Shown: piece after piece, positions 14,538 through 20,484 of the stretch
How the letters are laid out: every line of letters begins with the position of its first letter
Numbering within the stretch: the first letter of the stretch is position 1
Source: Rhodospirillales bacterium
GTDB lineage: Bacteria > Pseudomonadota > Alphaproteobacteria > Micavibrionales > Micavibrionaceae
Length of the DNA stretch: 20,484 nucleotides
Assembly: GCA_020638335.1 (NCBI GenBank)
Contig: JACKIT010000017.1
Coordinates: 1-20,484 of the forward strand
Direction of reading: 5' to 3'
Program-made: the position numbers and the translations under genes
Notes under the pieces: model-generated
The model's database searches: none
What the model saw: the letters and a program-made list of their open reading frames with translations, nothing else
What the model was told of the DNA's origin: nothing

Positions 14538-14551
14538 TTTAAATTACTATA
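14535..14551 (-). repeat. Right terminal inverted repeat of the IS630-family element
   Basis: TAATTTAAATTACTATA, the exact reverse complement of 14017-14033, followed by TATATA, so a TA target duplication is possible. Confidence 0.85.
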
Positions 14552-14584
14552 TATATTTTTGTTTTTGTTATCTAGATCCTGACC

Positions 14585-15388
14585 CTAGGTGCTTGTTTTG
14601 CGTCTAAGAAATCTTAGGGCATAGATGCTTATCAATGTGCCGGCCATGGCAAACCAGAAGAAAGCATATTGCAAGTGGTTGTTTTTCCAGCTTGGTTGTA
14701 GTGGTAGTGCTTTTATATGGTTGTAAAATGGTAGATTTTTTGGCGGTGTTTCGTCTGTTTTTGTGAAATCCTGCATGTTTTGCAGGCTTTCGGGCGCTAG
14801 CCAAAATATCTGTGGCCATACATCTTCAGCCTGGACTCCTATACGCATGGCCATATTTTCAAGATCTATGTAATAGAGTGTGTTTTCTTTATTTTCCGGA
14901 GTGAAAATGTTAGGAGCAGGAGGAAATGCCGTAACTCCTTTTATTGTTTCTATAAAGCGCTTATCAAGCGTGCGTGCATAAGGATGTCTGAATGTGATCG
15001 TGTAAGGGAGACCGTTGTTTTCTTGTGCGATCCATCCCAGACGTACGAAAATTATTTTACCACTTTCCATCAAAAACGGCTCATAGACATGTGCACCAAC
15101 TTTTCCTTTGTTGGTACGAGGCTGGACTAAAAAACGTTGGGCATGGCCTTTGTCATCACCGATAAAATAGCCACGGAGTATGGCTTTTAAGTAGGGTTTA
15201 TCTGCAATTGAAGGAGAAAGGGTGTTCACATGCGGGGCGGCGTTATAGCTGTCAATTAAGGTGGTTTTCCATTGCAGGCGCTGGAGTTGCCAGGTGCCGA
15301 GGGCACATAAAATACAGACGCCCATGAGGGTTAGAAAAGTGGCCCAGAAGGGGAGTTTAAGAGGGTTTGGTCGTGTTTCCTTTGCCAT
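14585..15388 (-). CDS. SURF1 family cytochrome oxidase assembly protein
   Basis: SURF1 proteins sit in the inner membrane and help build the heme a-containing subunit I of cytochrome oxidase. The 267-residue protein has the typical layout of two membrane helices at the ends (about residues 14-31, FWATFLTLMGVCILCALGTW, and about 243-258, FFWFAMAGTLISIYALRF) with a large periplasmic domain between. The family-typical GTWQLQRLQWK follows the first helix. The start at 15388 (MAKETRPNPLK) was chosen over the longer frame from 15466 because it follows the DUF983 stop by 4 bases, has GGGA upstream, and avoids a long overlap. It is the last gene of the oxidase cluster; the IS630 remnant lies just after it. 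Confidence 0.92.
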   Translation of the reverse strand: MAKETRPNPLKLPFWATFLTLMGVCILCALGTWQLQRLQWKTTLIDSYNAAPHVNTLSPSIADKPYLKAILRGYFIGDDKGHAQRFLVQPRTNKGKVGAHVYEPFLMESGKIIFVRLGWIAQENNGLPYTITFRHPYARTLDKRFIETIKGVTAFPPAPNIFTPENKENTLYYIDLENMAMRIGVQAEDVWPQIFWLAPESLQNMQDFTKTDETPPKNLPFYNHIKALPLQPSWKNNHLQYAFFWFAMAGTLISIYALRFLRRKTST

Positions 15389-15392
15389 GTAG

Positions 15393-15758
15393 TCATTCCC
15401 AGTCTGCCCTGCGATGTTTGTATTGCAGGGCGATGATATAGGCTTTAAGCGGGCGCAGGCTGCCAACAGTCAGAGCAATGGCCAGCGCACCCCATATGAG
15501 AGCGTGGAGCCAGAGTGGCCAGCCGTAAAGGGCATCGACGATTAGAGCGATGGGGACGAGCAGGAAGCCTAAAATGAAGATCAGGAAGACGGCGGGGCCG
15601 TCGGCGCTGTCATTGCGGGTGAGGTCCAGCCCGCATTCTTCGCATTTTTCCCGCAGATTCATTGTAAAGCCGGGTTGGTAGAGATTCCCTGTTTTACATT
15701 TGGGGCATTTACAGGCCCACCCGGTTTTTATGAGTTCGTGATTAACCGGCATGGGCAT
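15393..15758 (-). CDS. DUF983 membrane protein with zinc-ribbon-like motif
   Basis: The 121-residue protein has an N-terminal CKCPKCKTGNLY and a following CEECGLDLT, a two-CxxC arrangement that probably binds zinc. Two membrane helices follow (FLIFILGFLLVPIALIVDAL and LHALIWGALAIALTVG). This is DUF983, a family found between coxIII and SURF1 in many alphaproteobacterial oxidase operons; its role is unknown but presumably in oxidase assembly. Two ATGs lie 6 bases apart (15758 and 15752) and neither has a clear ribosome-binding site. The gene begins 17 bases after the coxIII stop. Confidence 0.9.
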   Translation of the reverse strand: MPMPVNHELIKTGWACKCPKCKTGNLYQPGFTMNLREKCEECGLDLTRNDSADGPAVFLIFILGFLLVPIALIVDALYGWPLWLHALIWGALAIALTVGSLRPLKAYIIALQYKHRRADWE

Positions 15759-15775
15759 GTGGCTTGCTAAATCGT

Positions 15776-16687
15776 TTAGTGGGCCGCGACCGCAGCCGAG
15801 GATTCAAGGGCCGGGTGCAGGTTTGAATGGTCCATACCGATTTCACTGCCCCACCAATAGATGGCGACGAACAGGAATAGCCAGACAACATCGACGAAGT
15901 GCCAGTACCAGGCAGCGGCTTCGAAGCCGAAATGGCGATCGGGGGTGAAGTGGCCCTTTTGGGCTCTGGCCCAGCACACGGCGAGGAACACGGTGCCGAC
16001 AAAGACGTGGAAGCCGTGAAAACCAGTGGCCATGAAGAATGTTGAAGGGAAGATTCCTTCGGTGAAGCCGAAATGGGCGTGGGCGTATTCATAAATCTGG
16101 AAGCACAGGAAGGCTAGCCCTAAGAATACCGTTACGCCGAGGGCTTTGACGGCGTTTTTATTGTCGCCTTCCAGGATAGCGTGGTGTGCCCATGTGACTG
16201 TGCAACCTGAGAGGAGCAGAATCATAGTCATCAGGAAGGGGAGATCAAAGGCGGCAATGGTATGGATGTTTTTGGGTGGCCAGACAAATCCGATGGCCTG
16301 GCTTGGGAAAAGGGATGAGCTGAAGAACGCCCAGAAAAAGGCGACGAAGAACATGACTTCGGAGGCAATAAACAGCGCCATTCCGAAACGTAGGCCGATT
16401 TCTGCGATTTTAGTGTGGGCTTTTTCGACGACCGATTCATAGATCACGTCCTTCCACCAGAAGAACATACAGATCATTATGGATACAACGCCGAGCAGAG
16501 GTCCCCATGGGAAAGGCAGGTTTGTGCCGCCGGCTTGCAGGGCTTCGCGGTATCCCGGGAAGTACATGAGCATCATCATGGCAAAGAAACCGCCAGCAAA
16601 AGCGCTGATCAGCGGCCAGATATTCGGGCGCACGAGGTGATATGGGTGCGGCTTTCCGGTTGTTGAGTATTCGATGTTTCCTGCCAT
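15776..16687 (-). CDS. coxC: Cytochrome c oxidase subunit III
   Basis: Subunit III of the aa3-type oxidase is an integral membrane protein that stabilises the catalytic core and its proton uptake. The 303-residue protein starts MAGNIEYSTTGKPHPYHLV and has seven predicted helices. The conserved stretch LRFGMALFIASEVMFF carries the family glutamate E110. The C-terminal half contains GFHGFHVFVGT and AAWYWHFVDVVWLFLFVAIY, signatures of subunit III. The probable ribosome-binding site GGAAG lies about 13 bases before the ATG and falls inside a long inverted repeat (16689-16793). Gene symbols differ between species (coxC, ctaE, coxIII). Confidence 0.97.
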   Translation of the reverse strand: MAGNIEYSTTGKPHPYHLVRPNIWPLISAFAGGFFAMMMLMYFPGYREALQAGGTNLPFPWGPLLGVVSIMICMFFWWKDVIYESVVEKAHTKIAEIGLRFGMALFIASEVMFFVAFFWAFFSSSLFPSQAIGFVWPPKNIHTIAAFDLPFLMTMILLLSGCTVTWAHHAILEGDNKNAVKALGVTVFLGLAFLCFQIYEYAHAHFGFTEGIFPSTFFMATGFHGFHVFVGTVFLAVCWARAQKGHFTPDRHFGFEAAAWYWHFVDVVWLFLFVAIYWWGSEIGMDHSNLHPALESSAAVAAH

Positions 16688-16688
16688 T

Positions 16689-16793
16689 TTTAGTCACTTC
16701 CTTTTGCTTTTTCAGTGCGTTGCTGCACTCCTAAAGTAGTTTTCTACTCTTCGTCGCTTGCGCCTGCTGAAAAAGCAAAATCAAGCGACTAAA
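16689..16793. repeat. Long imperfect inverted repeat between ctaG and coxIII
   Basis: Arms 16689-16715 and 16767-16793 are 27 bases each with 3 mismatches, including an uninterrupted 14-base match (TTTTGCTTTTTCAG with CTGAAAAAGCAAAA). The 51-base loop holds AGTAG-TTTT-CTACT, a small hairpin. GTCGCTTG at 16753-16760 can alternatively pair with CAAGCGAC at 16782-16789 in the right arm. The left arm contains the coxIII ribosome-binding site on the mRNA. It may be a translational or termination control structure, or a copy of a dispersed repeat. Confidence 0.75.
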
Positions 16794-16826
16794 CTTCTGA
16801 ATATTGTTGGTTGTTATAAACTCTTC

Positions 16827-17420
16827 CTATTGATTGTAAAAGTCTTCGATCGCTTGTTCAAGCTCTTCGGATTCGCTGGTGAAAAAAGTATACGATAATG
16901 TGATGGTTTGTACGTCGTCCATGTTGGGATCGTCATTCATTTTCGGATCAACATAGAATAGGACAGGCATTGAGACATTTTCGCCGGGCTGCAGGATTTG
17001 TTCGTCGAAGCAAAAGCATTGAACTTTATGAAAATATTTTCCGGCTTTGAGCGGGGTCACATTGTAAAGGGCCGATCCGGCGATAGGCGTAGCGGCCTTA
17101 TTCTTTGCGTGGAAGGCGGCGAGGCCTTTTTGTCCGAGTTTTACATCGATAGAACGTTGTTCCGGTGAAAAATCCCATGGCAGGTTTGGGGATATGTCGG
17201 CGTTGAAATTAATGGTAAGTGATCGGTCGATAATCTGTTCGGGCCATATGTCTGAAGTTTGCGTGGTGCCGCCAAATCCGGTGACTCGACAAAACATGTC
17301 ATAGAGAGGAACCGAGGCGTAAGCCAGTCCGGCCATGCCTAATACGACGCCGAGAATGGTCAGGCCGAGGCGCGCATTTTTGCGGGCCATGGCGGTGTGT
17401 AGATCTGGTTGAGAGGGCAT
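16827..17420 (-). CDS. ctaG: CtaG/Cox11 copper chaperone for cytochrome oxidase
   Basis: Cox11-type proteins deliver copper to the CuB site of oxidase subunit I. The 197-residue protein has one membrane helix near the N-terminus (LGLTILGVVLGMAGLAYASV, residues 18-37). It is followed by YDMFCRVTGFGGTTQ (C44) and a periplasmic domain with the copper-binding CFCF motif (VQCFCFDEQ, C135 and C137). The later PVLFYVDPKM and TLSYTFF are also typical. ATG at 17420 lies 12 bases after the upstream gene's stop; Met11 is a possible alternative start, and neither has a clear ribosome-binding site. Confidence 0.95.
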   Translation of the reverse strand: MPSQPDLHTAMARKNARLGLTILGVVLGMAGLAYASVPLYDMFCRVTGFGGTTQTSDIWPEQIIDRSLTINFNADISPNLPWDFSPEQRSIDVKLGQKGLAAFHAKNKAATPIAGSALYNVTPLKAGKYFHKVQCFCFDEQILQPGENVSMPVLFYVDPKMNDDPNMDDVQTITLSYTFFTSESEELEQAIEDFYNQ

Positions 17421-17432
17421 GGCGGTTAATTT

Positions 17433-17879
17433 TTATTGAGGATCAGGGATCAGGTTTTCGTCAATCTCATTCATGTTGTTCGTGTCGTCTATTTCGTCCG
17501 TGTCGTCCATGTCACCTGCGTTGTCTATTTCGTCGGTCTCATCCATTTCTAGTGATTCTTCTTCATCAGGTTCAACGGATGTACGGGTTTCGTTGAGGGC
17601 GGTTATCTTTTCTTCGTAGTGTTTGAGGGATTCTCGGCGCGGCGCGGCAAAATTTTCGGCGCGCGTCAGCATTTGTTCTTTAAGTTTGATGTCTTCTTCG
17701 CGGTAATCAAGCCGACGTTGATGAATATCGCGCATGTCGGCGGCATCTGGTGAGATGGTGGCGTCTGGTGATACGCCTGTTTTTTCCGGGGTGCCGCCAG
17801 GTAGCAGTTCACCAGCGAACGATACTGCTGGCATGGTGGATAGCGCAATCAGGAATAGTCCAAAGAGTATTTTGTGCAT
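17433..17879 (-). CDS. Secreted acidic repeat protein of unknown function in the oxidase cluster
   Basis: The start at 17879 (MHKILFGLFLIALSTMPAV) was preferred to an upstream ATG at 18023 because it gives a signal peptide with cleavage near FAG (residues 21-23) and has GGAAAG about 12 bases upstream. The longer form would also overlap the small CoxF-like gene. The 148-residue product has a charged helical middle (residues 48-98) and a very acidic tail with a 12-residue repeat: MDETDEIDNAGD, MDDTDEIDDTNN and a partial MNEIDEN. I do not recognise the family. Location between coxF-like and ctaG genes suggests a periplasmic role linked to oxidase or metal handling; that is inference. Confidence 0.7.
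   Translation of the reverse strand: MHKILFGLFLIALSTMPAVSFAGELLPGGTPEKTGVSPDATISPDAADMRDIHQRRLDYREEDIKLKEQMLTRAENFAAPRRESLKHYEEKITALNETRTSVEPDEEESLEMDETDEIDNAGDMDDTDEIDDTNNMNEIDENLIPDPQ
17475..17546 (-). repeat. 36-bp tandem repeat within the acidic protein gene
   Basis: Two copies (17511-17546 and 17475-17510), followed by a partial third, put Met codons exactly 36 bases apart (17544, 17508, 17472). They encode the MD-x-TDEID repeat. Such in-frame repeats can change copy number by slippage. Confidence 0.65.
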
Positions 17880-17974
17880 GGGTCTTAAACTTTCCGAGGT
17901 AAGTAAAAACGGATTATTTTTTTCAGTATATCTGATCTGTGGATGTGGATCAAAGGCCAGATTAGATCTTGATT

Positions 17975-18103
17975 TTAACCTCCGGCGATGCGGATCATGG
18001 TGATGGCCCAGATGAGGGCGCAAAAGCCTATGATCATTCCAAGAACGGCGAGGTTTTTCTTGAGTTTCTTTTTGTGGATTTGTGTTTGGTGCAGAGGTTT
18101 CAT
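17975..18103 (-). CDS. CoxF-like small membrane protein
   Basis: A 42-residue frame reads MKPLHQTQIHKKKLKKNLAV, then LGMIIGFCALIWAITMIRIAGG. It has a very basic N-terminus and a single membrane helix ending in T-M-I-R. Small proteins of this shape (often called CoxF) lie between ctaB and ctaG in many alphaproteobacterial oxidase operons, which is the position here apart from the extra acidic-protein gene. The ATG follows the ctaB stop by 9 bases. An ATG at 18111 is in another frame and is not used. Confidence 0.82.
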   Translation of the reverse strand: MKPLHQTQIHKKKLKKNLAVLGMIIGFCALIWAITMIRIAGG

Positions 18104-18112
18104 GGGGGCATT

Positions 18113-19018
18113 TTATCCCATCATGATGGCGAGAAACAGGGCGAAAAGGTAAAAAACCGAATAGCTGAACATGATTTTGGCGTGTTTCAGGTTGTCACTG
18201 GCCAGAACCCGAATAGCCGAGAGGATGAACAGAGTGCCGAGCGTGGCGGCGATGAGGCCGTATTGGAAACTGGCCAGTTCCAGGAATGCCGGGCTTATGG
18301 TCAAGGGGACCAGTAAAAGCGTGTAAACCAACATCTGGATTTTGGTTTTGTGGAGGCCGGCGGTGACGCTCATCATCGGGATATTCGCGCGTCGGTAATC
18401 CTCATTGGCGAAGAGTGAGAGCGCCCAGAAATGGGGCGGGGTCCACATGAATATGATGAGGAACATAATGAGTGGGTAAAGCGTGACGTCGCTGGTGACG
18501 GCGGCCCAGCCTATCATGGGCGGGAAGGCTCCGGCAGCCCCGCCGATGACGATATTTTGGGGTGTGAGGCGTTTGAGCCAGATTGTATAGATAAACACGT
18601 AAAACAGGTTTGCGAAGGCCAGCAGCGCGGCGGCGGTCCAGTTCAGAGCCAGTCCCATGACCATGATTGAGAGCACAGAGAGAATCACGCCGAAGGATAG
18701 TGCTTCATCCGGGTGTATGCGTCCCAAAGGCAGAGGGCGGTTTTTGGTGCGATGCATGATGGCGTCAATGTCGCGGTCATACCACATGTTGATGGCCCCG
18801 GCAGCTCCGGCATTGATGGCGAGGCAGAGCATGGCAACGGCGAGCAGGAAGGGATGAGTTTGCGCCATGCCCTCTACAGTTTTATGGGCAACCCACATTC
18901 CGACAAAGCCTGTGAAGATGACCAGGCTCATCACTTTGGGTTTAAGCAAGGAGAAGTAATCCGAAACGGTGGCTTCGGACGTGTCCGTTAAATTTTGTGA
19001 AAGCGCCGTATCGTTCAT
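18113..19018 (-). CDS. ctaB: Protoheme IX farnesyltransferase (heme O synthase)
   Basis: CtaB adds a farnesyl chain to heme B to make heme O, a precursor of the heme A in aa3 oxidases. The 301-residue polytopic membrane protein carries the prenyltransferase motif NMWYDRDIDAIMHRTKNRPL (N77, D81, D83, D85). Other family signatures are the second loop NIVIGGAAGAFPPMIGW and FMWTPPHFWALSLF with NEDYRRANIPMM. It lies between the unrecognised 329-aa gene and the coxF-like gene, within the oxidase cluster. The upstream gap is 51 bases. Confidence 0.97.
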   Translation of the reverse strand: MNDTALSQNLTDTSEATVSDYFSLLKPKVMSLVIFTGFVGMWVAHKTVEGMAQTHPFLLAVAMLCLAINAGAAGAINMWYDRDIDAIMHRTKNRPLPLGRIHPDEALSFGVILSVLSIMVMGLALNWTAAALLAFANLFYVFIYTIWLKRLTPQNIVIGGAAGAFPPMIGWAAVTSDVTLYPLIMFLIIFMWTPPHFWALSLFANEDYRRANIPMMSVTAGLHKTKIQMLVYTLLLVPLTISPAFLELASFQYGLIAATLGTLFILSAIRVLASDNLKHAKIMFSYSVFYLFALFLAIMMG

Positions 19019-19069
19019 ACCGTTTAATTATCATACCGCCTGTGAAAAGCCAGCGGTTATTTTGAGCCA

Positions 19070-20059
19070 CTATTGAAGTGTTGGCGCGGGTGGTGCGTAT
19101 TCTGCTTCTGCGTGGCGGCGTTCTTCTATAGCGGCAGCGTCAGGGTTATATTGCCCTTCGGGCAGGGCCTCAAGGCGGTCCCGTTCGTGCAGCGCATATG
19201 CCAGCGTGGCCATTTTGGTTACAATCCCTGCGTTTTTTGGCAAGCCGTTATCGTCTCCGCCGGCTCTCATGGCGTTATCTATATCGTCACTTAAGCTTTC
19301 CATTGAGCTTCCGCCCAGTAGCTCCATGAGCTTGGTATCCGGGTCTTCTCCGAACAAACCGGTAAATTCCTGCTCCATATCCCGCAGGCTATTGCCCAAA
19401 TCCCAAAGCAGGGTTTGGGCGCTGAGATCATAGTTGGTTTCAAGCTGGGCGCTTAAATCCTGGGCTATTGAGCGGTATGTTTCATAGAGATCGAATGGAA
19501 GGCGTTCCATGTCAATTTCAAGCAATTTGTTTGCGGCCCCTATAGGATCGGCCCAACGCATAGCATCAATTTTGCGGAGCAACCGGTCGAAAGTCGTCGT
19601 TTCGTCATAAGGGGGGGCAAATTCGAACGTTTTAAGCTCATCAAACTTACTGGCATCGTCGGCGTTTACCATTTGCGAAGCCGTCCGCGTGAAAATAATC
19701 CCTGAATTATTCATGGCTCGGGCAAATGCGCCGCTGGCTTTCATAGATCCGATCGGATGCTCATGGTCGCGTTGAGTATCCAACATGTTGGCTGCCGAAT
19801 CAAAATAGCCTGTCCCTGCGTTTCCGGTGTATAGGGTATGGTGATGGTGATCGTGGTTTTCCTCATCCTCAGCTTTATCGGGACCTTTGCAAATGCACAT
19901 TTGGATATAACCACAGCCAGGGCAGGGAGTTGTCCCGCGTTTGAAATTTTCTGGATCGCGCGCTGTGCGCAGGGCCTGCCGATCCGTTTCCGACAGAAGC
20001 ATATCCGGCGGGGTAGTATCCTCCTGAGAGGAGGCTGAAGGTTTTAAAAACGAACGCAT
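19070..20059 (-). CDS. Unrecognised 329-aa protein with CxxC/CxC and His-rich motif, inside the oxidase cluster
   Basis: The protein starts MRSFLKPSASSQEDTTPPDM with AAAGAG upstream and shows no signal peptide or membrane helix. Near the N-terminus is TPCPGCGYIQMCICKGP (C46, C49, C55, C57) followed by EENHDHHHH (H69, H71-H74), a likely metal-binding site for zinc or copper. The remainder is acidic and mostly helical, with a middle part that includes RLLRKIDAMRWADPIGAANK and DLGNSLRDMEQEFTGLFGED. I do not recognise a family. In most alphaproteobacteria coxI is followed directly by ctaB, so its insertion here is unusual. A role in oxidase regulation or metal supply is possible but is inference only. 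Confidence 0.75.
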   Translation of the reverse strand: MRSFLKPSASSQEDTTPPDMLLSETDRQALRTARDPENFKRGTTPCPGCGYIQMCICKGPDKAEDEENHDHHHHTLYTGNAGTGYFDSAANMLDTQRDHEHPIGSMKASGAFARAMNNSGIIFTRTASQMVNADDASKFDELKTFEFAPPYDETTTFDRLLRKIDAMRWADPIGAANKLLEIDMERLPFDLYETYRSIAQDLSAQLETNYDLSAQTLLWDLGNSLRDMEQEFTGLFGEDPDTKLMELLGGSSMESLSDDIDNAMRAGGDDNGLPKNAGIVTKMATLAYALHERDRLEALPEGQYNPDAAAIEERRHAEAEYAPPAPTLQ

Positions 20060-20128
20060 AGTCTCTTTTTCATAGCAAAAATGGCGCTATGATGCTAAGA
20101 ATATTTGTAACATTTTGTTTTTAAATGA

Positions 20129-20484
20129 TTATTTCACAGCCGGTTGAATCTCAAACTGGTGGAATGGCGGTGGTGAAGACACGGTCCATTCCAGCGTCAT
20201 TGATTGCGGCTGTGTGTTCCAGTAGTTGTCGCCAACTTTACGGCCTTTGAGCAGGGTGTAAAAGACGACAAAAATAAAGAACAAGGTGGCTATGCCGGTG
20301 AGGTATGCGCCATATGACGATATTTCGTTCCAGCCTGCGTAAGCGTCGGGGTAGTCGATATAGCGCCGGGGCATGCCTGCCAGTCCCAGGAAATGCTGGG
20401 GGAAGAAGATCATATTGACACCAACAAAAGTCAGCCAGAAATGAGTCTTGCCCATCCATTCGGGATATTGGCGGCCGGACATTT
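20129..20484 (-). CDS. coxA: Cytochrome c oxidase subunit I, C-terminal part (5' end outside window)
   Basis: The last 118 codons of the heme-copper catalytic subunit are present. Diagnostic stretches are GKTHFWLTFVGVNMIFFPQH, FLGLAGMPRRYIDYPDAYAG and the C-terminal WTVSSPPPFHQFE. Two of the last membrane helices are visible. The first Met in the window is internal, so the gene continues beyond the right edge. It is upstream in transcription of all the other oxidase genes here. Symbols vary (coxA, ctaD, coxI). Confidence 0.96.
   Translation of the reverse strand, partial: MSGRQYPEWMGKTHFWLTFVGVNMIFFPQHFLGLAGMPRRYIDYPDAYAGWNEISSYGAYLTGIATLFFIFVVFYTLLKGRKVGDNYWNTQPQSMTLEWTVSSPPPFHQFEIQPAVK

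Larger units (their letters stand above)
14017..14551 (+). mobile_element. IS630-family insertion sequence with internal deletion
   Basis: The element is bounded by a perfect 17-base inverted repeat (14017-14033 and 14535-14551), and the match continues weakly inward to about 27 bases. The repeat ends are flanked by TA on both sides, the target dinucleotide of IS630 elements. Inside are the N-terminal helix-turn-helix part and the C-terminal DDE part of one transposase, in different frames. The total of about 535 bases is roughly half that of complete IS630 elements, so it cannot move alone but might be mobilised in trans. It sits 33 bases beyond the 3' end of the SURF1 gene. Confidence 0.85.

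Noticed and set aside
15389..15466. Longer N-terminus for the SURF1 gene starting at 15466
   Set aside because: It would overlap the DUF983 gene by 74 bases and add residues before the normal short N-terminus of SURF1; the ATG at 15388 has better spacing.
17880..18023. Longer N-terminus for the acidic secreted protein starting at 18023
   Set aside because: It would bury the signal peptide inside the protein and overlap the CoxF-like gene; the ATG at 17879 is preferred.

Overview
The window looks like chromosomal DNA of an alphaproteobacterium. The evidence is three gene sets: the addA-addB / nucleotidyltransferase / tsaE cluster, a DivL-type sensor protein with tyrosine in place of the phospho-acceptor histidine, and an aa3-type cytochrome oxidase cluster (coxI, ctaB, a CoxF-like small gene, ctaG, coxIII, DUF983, SURF1). 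I cannot name the genus from sequence alone. No rRNA, tRNA or CRISPR array was seen.

Left block (1-9509), mostly minus strand. tsaE, a MurU-like nucleotidyltransferase, addB and addA follow one another with three ATGA-type 4-base overlaps, so they are very probably one translationally coupled operon. The sugar kinase (AmgK) that often sits between tsaE and the nucleotidyltransferase in alphaproteobacteria is absent. A small secreted protein gene (6634-7101, plus) diverges from tsaE. Both genes have a -10-like box only 6 bases before ATG, which suggests leaderless mRNAs. Beyond it lies the DivL-like protein (7119-9509), then a secreted DUF4139 protein (9582-11285).

Middle block (about 11290-14580) is an accessory scar. 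It holds the 3' part of a large serine recombinase gene cut off at about 12001, and on the other strand a 5'-truncated polymorphic-toxin tail with a PD-(D/E)xK-like nuclease signature. The toxin tail overlaps its probable DUF4304 immunity gene. These are followed by an unrecognised possible immunity-like gene, a short possible secreted peptide, and an IS630-family element with intact inverted repeats but the middle of its transposase deleted.

Right block (14585-20484), all minus strand, is the respiratory oxidase cluster. Transcription runs coxI, a 329-aa unrecognised Cys/His-motif protein, ctaB, a CoxF-like small membrane protein, a secreted acidic repeat protein, ctaG (Cox11), coxIII, DUF983, SURF1. 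Heme O synthesis (CtaB), CuB insertion (CtaG) and assembly (SURF1) are thus encoded beside the catalytic subunits. A long imperfect inverted repeat between ctaG and coxIII covers the coxIII ribosome-binding site. The two proteins without known function in this cluster and the ctaG-coxIII repeat are the best candidates for something undescribed. I see no complete novel multi-gene system.
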